The notes below the pieces were generated by a model. It was not told where the DNA came from and did no database searches. It was given only the letters and a program-made list of their open reading frames with translations. 64,000 nt of DNA from Cyclobacteriaceae bacterium (lineage in GTDB: Bacteria; Bacteroidota; Bacteroidia; Cytophagales; Cyclobacteriaceae): NCBI GenBank assembly GCA_028285685.1, contig JANQOR010000037.1:112153-176152 (forward strand), given 5' to 3'. The position numbers were made by a program, and so were the translations under genes. Shown one piece after another: positions 26,714 through 35,455 of the stretch. The first letter of the stretch is position 1; each line of letters begins with the position of its first letter.

Positions 26714-26751
26714 TTGTATTGTAAATCGAATTTAAAACTTAAACAATACAA
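26714..26751. promoter_or_regulatory. Inverted repeat before the CMD-family gene
   Basis: TTGTATTGT (26714-26722) and ACAATACAA (26743-26751) form a perfect 9-base inverted repeat with a 20-base spacer, ending three bases before the ATG at 26755. It could be an operator for the adjacent AraC protein or a 5' untranslated stem. Confidence 0.45.
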
Positions 26752-26754
26752 AAA

Positions 26755-27303
26755 ATGTCAACATCATTCAACGTACCTACAAGAGAGGAAGTAAGTGAAA
26801 ATAACCAGGCTATTTTCGATCAGTTAGAAAAAGGGGTTGGATTCGTTCCTAACCTATTTGCAACCTATGCTTATAACGAAACTGCCCTTGGGGATTATCT
26901 TGCGCTAAACAACAGGAAAAGTACTTTAAGTGCTAAGGAAAAAGAGGTGATTAATCTGGCAGTTAGCCAGGTGAACGATTGCCTTTATTGCTTATCAGCG
27001 CATACTGCAATAAGTAAAATGAACGGTTTCACTGACGAGCAAATTCTTGAAATTAGACAAGGTGAGGCTTCATTTGACCCAAAACTTGATGCTCTTGCCA
27101 AGTTCACACGAAATATCACAATCAATAGAAGCAAACCAACTGAAGATACCCTAGAAGGTTTATTTCAGGCTGGATATGATAAAGCAAATCTGATTGACAT
27201 TCTGATGGTCATCGGAGACAAAACCATCAGTAATTTCATTAATGGAGCAACGCAGATACCTGTTGATTTTCCAGTGGCTCCTGAACTTGAGGTCGTAGCA
27301 TAA
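26755..27303 (+). CDS. Carboxymuconolactone decarboxylase (AhpD-like) family protein
   Basis: 182 residues, a peroxidase-related helical protein. VNDCLYCLSAHTAI carries the redox pair C76/C79 and H83 of AhpD-like proteins. The start NVPTREEVSENNQAIFDQLEKGVGFVPNL is typical of the family's uncharacterised peroxidase-related branch. It probably reduces peroxides or other small oxidants through the CxxC pair. It follows the AraC gene and precedes a cupredoxin-like gene by 30 bases, suggesting an oxidative-response unit. Confidence 0.9.
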   Translation: MSTSFNVPTREEVSENNQAIFDQLEKGVGFVPNLFATYAYNETALGDYLALNNRKSTLSAKEKEVINLAVSQVNDCLYCLSAHTAISKMNGFTDEQILEIRQGEASFDPKLDALAKFTRNITINRSKPTEDTLEGLFQAGYDKANLIDILMVIGDKTISNFINGATQIPVDFPVAPELEVVA

Positions 27304-27333
27304 AGTTAGGCTAGATAAATATTCAACACAAAG

Positions 27334-27732
27334 ATGAAACACATCAAAAGCCTCGCCCTGACATTGGCAATAGTTGCCGGGGGCGTATTGTTGGGAAGAC
27401 CGCTGTTCATTCGAGCTGCCATGGTTCAAGATGCTAGAGTAATTCTACTGGATCAAACACCGGGAGAATTCGAAAAGAAAGAACTGAAGTTAAAAGCTGG
27501 CAAAAAGTACATCTTCGAAGTAACCAATGAAGGAGTAGACCATGAGGTAGGATTTGTAATAGCTCCAGCAGGAAAGACAGAGGCGGAAAATCACATTCAA
27601 AATGCTTACCTCTCCAAAACTGTAAATAACGGAGAATCTGCTAGATCCCGGGAGGTAGTCTTAGAGGAAGGTGAATACGTGTACTTCTGCCCGTTAAACC
27701 CAACACCCCAATACAAATTAGTAGTAAAGTAG
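27334..27732 (+). CDS. Exported cupredoxin-like protein
   Basis: 132 residues with a signal peptide (KHIKSLALTLAIVAGGVLLG). The rest is a small beta-sandwich: LKLKAGKKYIFEVTNEGVDHEVGF, then VVLEEGEYVYFCPLNPTPQYKLVV. H70 and C119 could be copper ligands, but the second histidine and the methionine expected after the cysteine in blue-copper proteins are missing. So metal binding is uncertain. It sits directly after the CMD-family gene and before a strong terminator, and is probably co-transcribed with it. Confidence 0.8.
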   Translation: MKHIKSLALTLAIVAGGVLLGRPLFIRAAMVQDARVILLDQTPGEFEKKELKLKAGKKYIFEVTNEGVDHEVGFVIAPAGKTEAENHIQNAYLSKTVNNGESARSREVVLEEGEYVYFCPLNPTPQYKLVVK

Positions 27733-27760
27733 TAGTGTTTTAAGGTTGTAGTTAATGATC

Positions 27761-27800
27761 AAGTCATCTGTCCTTCGGGATGGGTGGCTTTTTCTTTTTC
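27761..27800 (+). terminator. Intrinsic terminator after the cupredoxin-like gene
   Basis: AAGTCATCTGTCC (27761-27773) pairs with GGATGGGTGGCTT (27778-27790), including a few G-U pairs, around a TTCG tetraloop. Two T-rich runs follow. It ends the CMD-cupredoxin unit 28 bases after the stop. Confidence 0.85.
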
Positions 27801-27826
27801 GATCGATGACCGCTCCCAGTATTGCT

Positions 27827-28738
27827 TTAGGCCCTGTTGTCGTCTTGAAACAAGATGCCCAAGTAGCTTTCGAACCTTCTTTCCGTTATTTCCTCTCCCA
27901 CGGCGTTCTTCACCGCACAACCCGGCTCTTCGTAATGTTGACAATTGTGGAATTTGCATTGCCCTAAATATTTCCTCATTTCAGGAAAATAGTGAGAGAG
28001 TTCCTCAGGCTCCACTTCCGCCAGTCCAAGTTCCTTTATTCCTGGTGAATCTATTACTGAAGAGCTATCGTCAATTTGAAAGAGCTCAGCAAATGTGGTA
28101 GTATGTACCCCCTTGTTTGCAAAAGAAGAAACTTCTTGCACTTCTTGATTAGCCGTAGGCACCAGTTGGTTGACGAGTGTAGATTTTCCCGAACCACTAT
28201 GACCTGCAATCAGACTGACTTTTTGCTCGAAAACACCTTCTACAGACGAAATATTCTCAATAAAGGAGGTTAAGAAAACGGTGTATCCGATGGATTCATA
28301 TTGTGCCTTCAACTCTTCATATAAACTCATTTCCTTCTCCTTATAAAGGTCTTTTTTGTTGAAAATGATGACTCCAGGAATTCGAAATGCTTCCAGCGTA
28401 ACCAGAAACCTGTCAATGAAACCAACTGAAGTTCTTGGCATTTTCAACGTCACGATAAGAACACCTTGATCCACATTACTTGCAAGAAGGTGCGTGTGCC
28501 CTTTTTTTCTCGGGCTTTGACGAATAATATAGTTCTGGCGCTCCTCTATTTCCGTAATGATCCATTCATCCTCGGTTTGGGGATTTGCCTCAATTTTAAC
28601 CCAATCACCTACTGCAATAGGATTTGTGATTTTCTTGTCCTCTAATTTGAACTTACCCCTAAGGCGGGCAACCACGACCTGTTCCTCCACAAGAATGTGA
28701 TACCAGAGACCAGTTGATTTCACAACCAAGCCTCTCAT
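27827..28738 (-). CDS. rsgA: Ribosome small-subunit-dependent GTPase A
   Basis: 303 residues, a circularly permuted GTPase that helps mature the 30S subunit. The N-terminal OB fold (ARLRGKFKLEDKKITNPIAVGDWVKIE) is followed by the G4 motif FNKKDLY before G1 (GHSGSGKSTLVN, near residue 183), then HTTTFAEL and DSPGIKELGL. The C-terminal zinc finger is CKFHNCQHYEEPGC, near residue 265. Order and length match RsgA exactly. Single gene, convergent with the cupredoxin unit. Confidence 0.96.
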   Translation of the reverse strand: MRGLVVKSTGLWYHILVEEQVVVARLRGKFKLEDKKITNPIAVGDWVKIEANPQTEDEWIITEIEERQNYIIRQSPRKKGHTHLLASNVDQGVLIVTLKMPRTSVGFIDRFLVTLEAFRIPGVIIFNKKDLYKEKEMSLYEELKAQYESIGYTVFLTSFIENISSVEGVFEQKVSLIAGHSGSGKSTLVNQLVPTANQEVQEVSSFANKGVHTTTFAELFQIDDSSSVIDSPGIKELGLAEVEPEELSHYFPEMRKYLGQCKFHNCQHYEEPGCAVKNAVGEEITERRFESYLGILFQDDNRA

Positions 28739-28803
28739 CTTCGCTGTATTGAGTTTTGAATTTTGACGACCATTAAGTTCCTCACGTGGACAATAAAACT
28801 AAC

Positions 28804-28836
28804 AAAAAAGGTCATCTCAATGTCGAGATGACCTTT
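28804..28836 (-). terminator. Intrinsic terminator after the peroxiredoxin gene
   Basis: AAAGGTCATCTC (28807-28818) and GAGATGACCTTT (28825-28836) form a perfect 12-base stem with a six-base loop. Read on the minus strand it is followed by a T run (complement of 28804-28809). It lies 20 bases after the peroxiredoxin stop. Confidence 0.93.
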
Positions 28837-28855
28837 CTGATCACAAAAGTCTTTT

Positions 28856-29485
28856 CTAATGATTGGACAAATATTCCGCAACTCCGGCCCTTGTAGCACT
28901 CATTGCCTCTTCACCTTCATTCCAATTCGCTGGACATACCTCTCCGTGCTCTTGTACGTGATGCCAAGCATCCACAATTCTTAGCATTTCGTCTATGTTT
29001 CGCCCTAAAGGTAGGTCGTTGATTGTCTCGTGTCGCACGACTCCTTCCCTATCTATAAAAAAAGTACCTCGATAAGCGACTGGAGCTCCTTCAAATCCTA
29101 GTTCTCCCTCTTCGCCATAAGTCCAATCTCCAGCTAACACGCCATAATTAGAAGCAACTGACTTAGAAAAGTCAGCTATCAATGGATAGGTCACTCCTTC
29201 AATTCCACCTCGGTTCCTTTCCGTAGTTAACCATGCCAAATGTGTTTCTTCAGAGTCACACGATGCTCCAACAACCGCTACTCCCCTTCTTTCAAACTCC
29301 TGCAGTTTTTCCTGGAAGGCAAGGATTTCGGTGGGACACACGAACGTGAAATCCTTAGGGTAAAAGAAGAAGATTACCTCCTTATTTCCGAGGTATTGAT
29401 CTAACGAAAAATCGTCAACAATTTCTATTCCATTGACAACTGCTGGCGCATTAAAAACAGGCGCCTTTTTTCCTACTAATGACAT
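28856..29485 (-). CDS. Typical 2-Cys peroxiredoxin (AhpC/TSA family)
   Basis: 209 residues. DFTFVCPTE holds the peroxidatic C50, and GEVCPANWNEG near the C-terminus holds the resolving C184. SCDSEETHLAW and DFSKSVASNYGVL are further family blocks. It reduces hydrogen peroxide and organic peroxides in the cytoplasm, using a thiol reductant. It stands alone with its own terminator. The family is sure; whether AhpF or thioredoxin recycles it cannot be told from the window. Confidence 0.95.
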   Translation of the reverse strand: MSLVGKKAPVFNAPAVVNGIEIVDDFSLDQYLGNKEVIFFFYPKDFTFVCPTEILAFQEKLQEFERRGVAVVGASCDSEETHLAWLTTERNRGGIEGVTYPLIADFSKSVASNYGVLAGDWTYGEEGELGFEGAPVAYRGTFFIDREGVVRHETINDLPLGRNIDEMLRIVDAWHHVQEHGEVCPANWNEGEEAMSATRAGVAEYLSNH

Positions 29486-29671
29486 AGTAATGTTCTAATT
29501 TAAATTATGAAAAATTGAATTTTTGATTGGTATCGAGCGCCAAGACCCGGCACTCCTACAATTCAGACCGCAAAATTAATTAGATGAATGGTCAAATAGA
29601 ATGGACAAGCCCTAATTAATAGTTTTATTATTTCCTTAGTTTTACAACAGACAAAATACCGATTAATTAAC

Positions 29672-30295
29672 ATGAGAAAAATAAGATCACTACTCTTGAC
29701 TCTCGCTCTCGCCGCCTTGTATTCTTGTGGTGATGCGGGTTTTGGCTTTGATGTAGCCGCAGAGTTGCCGGTTGATGCCGGGGAAATGGTAATTCCCATT
29801 CCTGGAACGGGACTTCCATTCGACATTGACCCAGAGGCACTCTCCTTTCGATACAATCTGAATGATGTGGACGGGTTCAATGACGCAATTCGAGAACTGA
29901 GAGATAACCGAGACAAAGTTCAGATATTCCTTCTAGGTATTGCGTACGAGATAGATGGGGTAAACGATGCTGGGGATACCTATAATGAAAGCGTACCTGT
30001 CTCCGAGGCGAGATTAGACTTTAACCTTGCTGGAAGTACCGAATCACTTTCTGTTGAATTTCCCGTTGATTCAGGTAGTGGTGAAAGACGTCTTGTGAAC
30101 CAATCGAAAACAGATTTAAACATCACGGGCCTGAAAGCCTTGTTTGAAAATGAGCTAGAGAATTCTGAAAACGTAAGTGTCGACTTTGTGTTGGACGTTG
30201 GAACATTTACTACCACACTGGTTTCAGATCAAGTTGATTTCAATATCACTGTCTATTTCGATGTAGCAATAAGAGTTACCAACATCAATAACTAA
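29672..30295 (+). CDS. Lipoprotein of unknown function
   Basis: 207 residues with a lipoprotein signal (MRKIRSLLLTLALAALYSC, the cysteine at residue 19). The mature part is acidic and rich in beta strand (SEARLDFNLAGSTESLSVEFPVDSGS, VSVDFVLDVGTFTTTLVSDQVDFNI). I recognise no domain. It is followed nine bases later by an outer-membrane barrel-like gene and shares its terminator, so the two probably act together at the outer membrane. Confidence 0.78.
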   Translation: MRKIRSLLLTLALAALYSCGDAGFGFDVAAELPVDAGEMVIPIPGTGLPFDIDPEALSFRYNLNDVDGFNDAIRELRDNRDKVQIFLLGIAYEIDGVNDAGDTYNESVPVSEARLDFNLAGSTESLSVEFPVDSGSGERRLVNQSKTDLNITGLKALFENELENSENVSVDFVLDVGTFTTTLVSDQVDFNITVYFDVAIRVTNINN

Positions 30296-30304
30296 TCACC
30301 TATT

Positions 30305-31363
30305 ATGAAAAAACTTATAATATTACTATTTGTAGCCATTGCTCCATTTGTTGGTAAGGCTCAAATCGACTTTGGTTCCTTCCTGGAAGCTGGCACCGCC
30401 GATGCGGAAAAATTGCTGGAAGGATATCTTGAACCTGCCTTTTTGGGTTTCGGATATGGAATAAATAGTGGTTGGTACAACACAGCTAAACCGCATAAAC
30501 TGCTAGGCTTTGATATCACCCCTACAGTGACATTTGCCTTCGTACCCTCTAGCGCAGAGCTATTTACCATTGACGATAGTGAATTTACGAATATTGAAGT
30601 TATTGGGACTATCGACGAAAATGGAAACATTGGCGCTCCAATAAACCAAACACCGACGCTGTTCGGACCTAATTTGCCAAATAGCGAGCTACCATTTCTT
30701 CGATATACCTCCGACAATGGTACGCCAGGGGATACCTCTGATGATACTCAAGTTGACATCAGTGCTCCAACCGGACTTGGTATTAAGGAAACTATTCCAT
30801 TCAACGCCGTTCCATCAGGGATGGTACAAGTTGGCATTGGATTGATGAAAAACACAGAACTGAAGCTTAGAATCATTCCAAAGCAAGAAGCTACGAATGA
30901 TGCGGGAGAGACCGAGTTTGAATTTGAGATGCTTGGTGTCGGCATTATGCACGATCTCAAGCAATGGGTTCCCGGATTTAAGCAATTGCCAATCGACGTT
31001 TCTGGCTTTATAGGTTGGAACAGAATTACAACGACAATTGCCTTGGAACCGTCTCTTGATCAATTTGCAACGTTTGAAACGAGTAGCTTTAACCTTCAAG
31101 GGCTTATTTCTAAAAAATTGGCAGTATTAACTCTATTTGCCGGAGCCGGTGTTGGTACCACACGAACTACGTTCGACCTACTTGGAGAATATGAAACTGA
31201 GGCTGGGACTTTTGTTGACCCAATTTCCTTTGATTTCACCTCAACCGGACCTCGAATAAATCTAGGGTTTCGATTGAAACTCCTGATTTTGACTCTACAT
31301 GCAGACTACGCCATCCAGAAGTACAGTACGTTAACGACTGGGGTTGGAATAAGTATCAGGTAA
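30305..31363 (+). CDS. Outer-membrane protein, DUF6588-like
   Basis: 352 residues with a signal peptide (MKKLIILLFVAIAPFVGKAQ). The remainder has amphipathic beta strands (AFLGFGYGINSGWYNTAK, LGFDITPTVTFAFVPS, RINLGFRLKLLILTLHADYAIQKYSTLTTGVGISIR) ending near a terminal aromatic/Arg pattern, as in outer-membrane barrels. It resembles the Bacteroidota DUF6588 family, named from memory. Second gene of the lipoprotein-barrel pair. Function not known. Confidence 0.72.
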   Translation: MKKLIILLFVAIAPFVGKAQIDFGSFLEAGTADAEKLLEGYLEPAFLGFGYGINSGWYNTAKPHKLLGFDITPTVTFAFVPSSAELFTIDDSEFTNIEVIGTIDENGNIGAPINQTPTLFGPNLPNSELPFLRYTSDNGTPGDTSDDTQVDISAPTGLGIKETIPFNAVPSGMVQVGIGLMKNTELKLRIIPKQEATNDAGETEFEFEMLGVGIMHDLKQWVPGFKQLPIDVSGFIGWNRITTTIALEPSLDQFATFETSSFNLQGLISKKLAVLTLFAGAGVGTTRTTFDLLGEYETEAGTFVDPISFDFTSTGPRINLGFRLKLLILTLHADYAIQKYSTLTTGVGISIR

Positions 31364-31385
31364 CAAAAAAATCCTTAAAGAAACA

Positions 31386-31413
31386 AAAGTCCCGCCAGAA
31401 GCGGGACTTTTTT
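31386..31413 (+). terminator. Intrinsic terminator after the barrel gene
   Basis: AAAGTCCCGC (31386-31395) and GCGGGACTTT (31401-31410) form a perfect 10-base stem with a five-base loop, running into a T tract to 31413. Confidence 0.95.
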
Positions 31414-31415
31414 AC

Positions 31416-31442
31416 TTGTAAACAGGTGTATGAATAAATTTG
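31416..31442 (+). promoter_or_regulatory. Candidate Bacteroidota-type promoter before the LMW phosphatase
   Basis: TTG at 31416-31418 and TAAATTTG at 31435-31442 match the TTG and TAnnTTTG elements of Bacteroidota housekeeping promoters, with a spacing of 16, one short of the usual range. They lie just after the previous terminator and about 60 bases before the ATG at 31500. Confidence 0.45.
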
Positions 31443-31499
31443 TGTTATGAACTGATATATACATATAGTTTCAAAAAGGTAACCCCCCATTTAGAAAAA

Positions 31500-31970
31500 A
31501 TGATAAAAATTTTATTTGTATGCCTTGGTAACATCTGCAGGTCGCCTTTAGCAGAGGCTATTTTCAAGGTTAAAATCAAGAAATATGGGCTAGAATCGAA
31601 GATTTCGTGTGATTCCGCGGGTACCGCCAACTACCATATTGGAGAATCTCCCGACCCCAGAACAATTGAGGTTGCCAACAATCATGGGGTACCGGTTCAT
31701 CATTTTGGTCAGCAATTCAAAAAAAAACACGGTCAAGAGTTCGATTATCTTATAGCCATGGACTATTCCAACCGATCAAACATGATTCGAGAACTGGGAG
31801 AAGAAACAAGTTCACTGTTTATGATGCGAGATTTTGATTCAGATGGAAAGGGAGAAGATGTTCCTGATCCATGGTATGGGGGAATGGATGGCTTTGAGAA
31901 GGTATTTCAGATATTGGATAGATCAACAGACGAATTTCTCCAATTTGTGAAAGAAAAACACAATTTGTGA
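31500..31970 (+). CDS. Low-molecular-weight protein tyrosine phosphatase
   Basis: 156 residues from the ATG at 31500, which puts FVCLGNICRSP at the very N-terminus as the family requires. The P-loop is C8-x5-R14-S15, and DVPDPWYGG near residue 120 supplies the general acid Asp123. The longer frame from a TTG at 31440 is rejected. It overlaps a fructosamine-kinase-like gene by four bases. Human LMW-PTP-A dephosphorylates ribulosamine-5-phosphates on glycated protein, so a deglycation role for this pair is likely; protein tyrosine phosphatase activity remains possible. Confidence 0.93.
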   Translation: MIKILFVCLGNICRSPLAEAIFKVKIKKYGLESKISCDSAGTANYHIGESPDPRTIEVANNHGVPVHHFGQQFKKKHGQEFDYLIAMDYSNRSNMIRELGEETSSLFMMRDFDSDGKGEDVPDPWYGGMDGFEKVFQILDRSTDEFLQFVKEKHNL

Positions 31971-32836
31971 TTGATTCCACATTCTATTCGGAGGCAATTG
32001 AAAACTCATTCGGTTCGGATATTTCCGTAAAAAATATATCCCCTGTTGGCGGTGGCTGTATCAATCAAACCAGTAAGATCACCACCAATTTGGGCCCGTA
32101 CTTCATCAAGGTAAATGCAGTGGATCAACTGAATCTTTTTCAGAAAGAAAAAAGAGGGCTTGAAATTTTAAAGGAAAAATCAACGTTAGGTGTTCCAAAC
32201 ATTTATGGGGTCGGTAGTTCGGGCTCCGGTTCCTACCTTATATTGGAATGGATAGAAAAAGGTGTTGCCAACACAGATTTTTGGCATCAATTCGGACGGC
32301 AGTTAGGAATTCAGCACAAGGAATCGTCTAGTCAATTTGGCCTTGAACATGACAATCACATTGGACGTTTACCTCAATCCAATCGTTTCCACCAAAGCTG
32401 GTCAGAATTCTTCGTTCAAGAAAGGCTTGAGCCACAGTTGGCAGTGGCTGAGAGGTCTGGAATGATTGGGAAGACAGTTCGTAATCAGTTTAGCATTCTA
32501 TACAAAAAGTTGAATCATTTGATCCCAAAGGAACATTCGTCTCTCTTGCATGGTGATCTATGGAGCGGGAATTTTCTCTGTGGAAGCACATCCTCGCCCT
32601 ACATTTTTGACCCAGCGGTTTACTATGGGCACAGAGAAACAGAACTGGCTTTCACCACCATGTTCGGTGGATTCGACCATAACTTCTATTCAGCATACTC
32701 GGAGGAGTTCCCTCTCGAACCTGGTTTTGACGAACGAATAGAAATTCATAATTTATATCCCCTACTTGTCCACGTAAACCTTTTCGGACAGTCCTATCTT
32801 TCTGGAATTCTAAACACGTTGAAGAGACATATCTAG
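31967..32836 (+). CDS. Fructosamine/ribulosamine kinase family protein
   Basis: 289 residues starting at GTG, overlapping the phosphatase stop (GTGA). ISPVGGGCINQTSKITT and PYFIKVN form the kinase ATP-binding start. LLHGDLWSGNFL, near residue 193, is the catalytic loop, and FDPAVYYGHRETELAFT near 214 is the metal-binding DxD-like block. This matches the fructosamine-3-kinase family of aminoglycoside-kinase-like enzymes. Bacterial members phosphorylate ribulosamines or erythrulosamines on glycated protein, which destabilises the adduct. Confidence 0.93.
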   Translation: MIDSTFYSEAIENSFGSDISVKNISPVGGGCINQTSKITTNLGPYFIKVNAVDQLNLFQKEKRGLEILKEKSTLGVPNIYGVGSSGSGSYLILEWIEKGVANTDFWHQFGRQLGIQHKESSSQFGLEHDNHIGRLPQSNRFHQSWSEFFVQERLEPQLAVAERSGMIGKTVRNQFSILYKKLNHLIPKEHSSLLHGDLWSGNFLCGSTSSPYIFDPAVYYGHRETELAFTTMFGGFDHNFYSAYSEEFPLEPGFDERIEIHNLYPLLVHVNLFGQSYLSGILNTLKRHI

Positions 32837-32837
32837 C

Positions 32838-34070
32838 CTACCTATATAGAACCTGGTAATTCAAAGACGTCTTTTGTTCCATCAATACGGAACGATTCCA
32901 AGGCAGGAAGTTAAATGAGTCAGGCTGGTAATTTTTAATAGTTGCAAGTTTTAGGGGACTTTCAAATGAAAGAATGAAATCTCTATTCAACAGTTCTTTG
33001 ATCTTTCTAGCCTTAAATTCCTTGTTGTCAATACAAAAAGAGAATGTAAGCGCAGAGTTCTGCATTAGGTTAATCTTCACATTTAGCAAATCCAGTACCT
33101 GTAAGATCATACCGAGCTTTTGTTCGTTCATGAAATTGTGATCCTTAACTTCTGCTGTAACAAGCAGTTGGTTATCCTTAAAAACAAAACACGGCACAGT
33201 TTTTTTTGTGTTTTGTGAGGAGATCAAGGTTCCTTCCGTATTTAGCTCTTCAAAGGAACGAACCTTTAATGGAATATTCTTTTGTGCAAGAGGCTTCAAC
33301 GTCTTAGGGTGAATCACTTGGGCTCCGTAATAAGTCATTTCAGTGATTTCTCGGTAACTAAGGAAATCATACTTCTCCGTATCCTCCATCACTCTCGGAT
33401 CTGCGTTCAATATACCCTTCACATCCTTCCAAACGGTGAAGCTCTCTGCCTCCAAACAATAAGCGAAGATTGAACCAGAAAAATCTGAGCCTTCCCTTCC
33501 AAGTGTAGTGGAGTTGCCTTCAGCATCTGATCCTATGAATCCTTGAGTAACAATGACCTGATCCATCTGCGAAAGTTCTTTTGTTATACGCTTTTCGGTC
33601 ACCACCCAATCGATGTTTGCCTCGGTAAAGTACTGATCTGTTCTGATCACCTCTCTTGCGTCCAACCAGGTACATCTTGAGCTCCGTTGCAAGTATGCTG
33701 CTATGATAGACGTTGACATAAGCTCACCGTGCGGAACAATCTGATCATAAGACCACAGTAGATCTTCTCCCTTTACTTTACTGCACCAACCTTTCAATGA
33801 CTCTTCCCACTTAACGTACGTGCTGGGAATTTCCTGCAAAATATCGCCAATAACACCACGGTGATAAGCACATATTTCTTCTATCACGGGGTCATAAACA
33901 GCACCCTCAACCACCAGGTCGACAAGCTCCTCTAGCTTGTTGGTCATCTTACCCATGGCAGAGACCACTACTAGCGTACGGTCATCACCGAATTTTTGAA
34001 GAACTTTCTCGAGGTTTTTTACTCCTTCACCGTCTTTTACTGAGGCTCCACCAAATTTGAAAATTTGCAC
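32838..34070 (-). CDS. Aspartate kinase
   Basis: 410 residues, the first step of lysine, threonine and methionine synthesis. FKFGGASVKDGEGVKNL at residues 4-20, VVVSAMGKMTNKLEEL, LGREGSDFSGSIFAYCLEAE and VWKDVKGILNADPRVM are the kinase signatures. A C-terminal ACT-like region follows (FMNEQKLGMILQVLDLLNVKINLMQNSALTFSFCID), which suggests feedback control by an amino acid. It is a monofunctional form, without a homoserine dehydrogenase part. It is divergent from fbp, sharing a 67-base spacer. Confidence 0.95.
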   Translation of the reverse strand: MQIFKFGGASVKDGEGVKNLEKVLQKFGDDRTLVVVSAMGKMTNKLEELVDLVVEGAVYDPVIEEICAYHRGVIGDILQEIPSTYVKWEESLKGWCSKVKGEDLLWSYDQIVPHGELMSTSIIAAYLQRSSRCTWLDAREVIRTDQYFTEANIDWVVTEKRITKELSQMDQVIVTQGFIGSDAEGNSTTLGREGSDFSGSIFAYCLEAESFTVWKDVKGILNADPRVMEDTEKYDFLSYREITEMTYYGAQVIHPKTLKPLAQKNIPLKVRSFEELNTEGTLISSQNTKKTVPCFVFKDNQLLVTAEVKDHNFMNEQKLGMILQVLDLLNVKINLMQNSALTFSFCIDNKEFKARKIKELLNRDFILSFESPLKLATIKNYQPDSFNFLPWNRSVLMEQKTSLNYQVLYR

Positions 34071-34098
34071 TTCGCAAACGTTTTAGCTATCGAATACT

Positions 34099-34106
34099 TA
34101 AGTTTG
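34099..34106 (+). promoter_or_regulatory. Candidate -7 promoter element before fbp
   Basis: TAAGTTTG fits TAnnTTTG and lies 32 bases before the fbp start. No TTG was found at the expected spacing upstream, so confidence is low. Confidence 0.3.
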
Positions 34107-34137
34107 TGGCTTAGTTATTTGAACAATTAAACCATCC

Positions 34138-35148
34138 ATGAACAAAAGTAGTCTGGGGCTTCCTATTGGCACTACGCTTGACAGATTTATTAAGCAAAAG
34201 CAGGATCAATTTTCCTCAGCAACAGGTGAACTATCACAACTGTTAAGGGACATTGCGCTTGCAGGAAAAATTATTAACAAGGAAGTGACAAAGTCTGGAT
34301 TGCTGGACATTTCAGGAGGTTTTGGATCGAAGAACGTTCAGGGAGAGGATCAGCAAAAACTTGATGTAATTGCTAATATCAGATTCACACGTGCATTGAA
34401 GAATGGTGGCATGACCTGTGCAGTGGTTTCGGAGGAAGAGGATGAGATCATACACTTAAATCCAAATTGTCGGTATGTGGTTGCAATGGACCCCCTAGAT
34501 GGCTCCTCGAACATTGATGTCAATGTTTCCATTGGTACAATTTTTTCCATTTACAAAAGAATTTCACCTGTAGGCGGCCCGGTGCAGGAAGAAGATGTTT
34601 TACAAAAAGGAACTGAGCAGGTAGCAGCGGGTTATATACTTTACGGTTCTTCAACCATGTTGGTATACACCACAGGCAATGGCGTTCACGGATTCACATT
34701 AGAACCCAGTCTTGGAGAATTTGTCTTGTCGCACGACAGTATGACCTCACCGGAGGATGGCAAGATCTATTCCATCAACGAGGGCAATTATTTGAAATTT
34801 GATCCATGGGTGCGTGAATATATTGACGACTGCAAAGAAAAAGGAATGACTGCACGGTACATCGGTTCATTAGTAGCTGACTTCCATCGAAATATGCTAA
34901 AAGGTGGTATTTACCTTTATCCCAATACCCAAAAGGATCCGAACGGAAAATTACGCTTGCTTTATGAATGCAATGCTTTAGCATTTATTGCCGAGCAATC
35001 GGGTGGTCTTGCCACCAATGGAGAACAAAGGATACTGGAGATTCAGCCAAAGGAATTCCATCAGCGTACACCGTTTTATCTAGGTTCTAAGAAAATGGTA
35101 GAAACTACCCTAGGTTTTATTAAGTCTGCCGAAACTGTCGCCGGGTAA
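34138..35148 (+). CDS. fbp: Class 1 fructose-1,6-bisphosphatase
   Basis: 336 residues, gluconeogenesis: hydrolysis of fructose-1,6-bisphosphate to fructose-6-phosphate. SEEEDEII near residue 98, [19 protein letters not shown] near 117, [24 protein letters not shown] near 238 and [20 protein letters not shown] near 270 are the metal and substrate site blocks of class 1 enzymes, in normal order and length. The 3' end overlaps a small minus-strand gene by 29 bases. Confidence 0.97.
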   Translation: MNKSSLGLPIGTTLDRFIKQKQDQFSSATGELSQLLRDIALAGKIINKEVTKSGLLDISGGFGSKNVQGEDQQKLDVIANIRFTRALKNGGMTCAVVSEEEDEIIHLNPNCRYVVAMDPLDGSSNIDVNVSIGTIFSIYKRISPVGGPVQEEDVLQKGTEQVAAGYILYGSSTMLVYTTGNGVHGFTLEPSLGEFVLSHDSMTSPEDGKIYSINEGNYLKFDPWVREYIDDCKEKGMTARYIGSLVADFHRNMLKGGIYLYPNTQKDPNGKLRLLYECNALAFIAEQSGGLATNGEQRILEIQPKEFHQRTPFYLGSKKMVETTLGFIKSAETVAG

Positions 35149-35440
35149 TTACCTTTTGTTTTTCCCGTTCGATAACTGCACGGGCAATGCTTCTCCCAGT
35201 GGTTCCCTCAGGTGACATCTGAAGCAACTCTTTCGCTTTTTCTTCAGAAATATCAATTCGATAAAGCGCATTTACTAGCTTGCTAAAATCATGATCCAAC
35301 AGGTGATCTACCTGTCTGGTAAGGTAATCTTCCAACCAGTCAAAGGCGATATTGGCCTCTTCTAATTCGGAATCCCCCTCTAATCCAAAATCTTTCAAGA
35401 TCAATCGATAACTGTCCCTGGCTAGTGTAACTTCATTCAT
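35120..35440 (-). CDS. Small conserved protein of unknown function
   Basis: 106 residues, mostly helical and acidic at the N-terminus, basic at the end ([16 protein letters not shown]). The [46 protein letters not shown] stretch has the regular heptad-like pattern of a small helical bundle. I do not recognise a domain. It is a probable real gene because it has a plausible start and even codon use. It overlaps the tail of fbp by 29 bases on the other strand and is divergent from the gene at 35456. Confidence 0.7.
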   Translation of the reverse strand: MNEVTLARDSYRLILKDFGLEGDSELEEANIAFDWLEDYLTRQVDHLLDHDFSKLVNALYRIDISEEKAKELLQMSPEGTTGRSIARAVIEREKQKVITRRQFRQT

Positions 35441-35455
35441 GAAATTGATAAAGCT

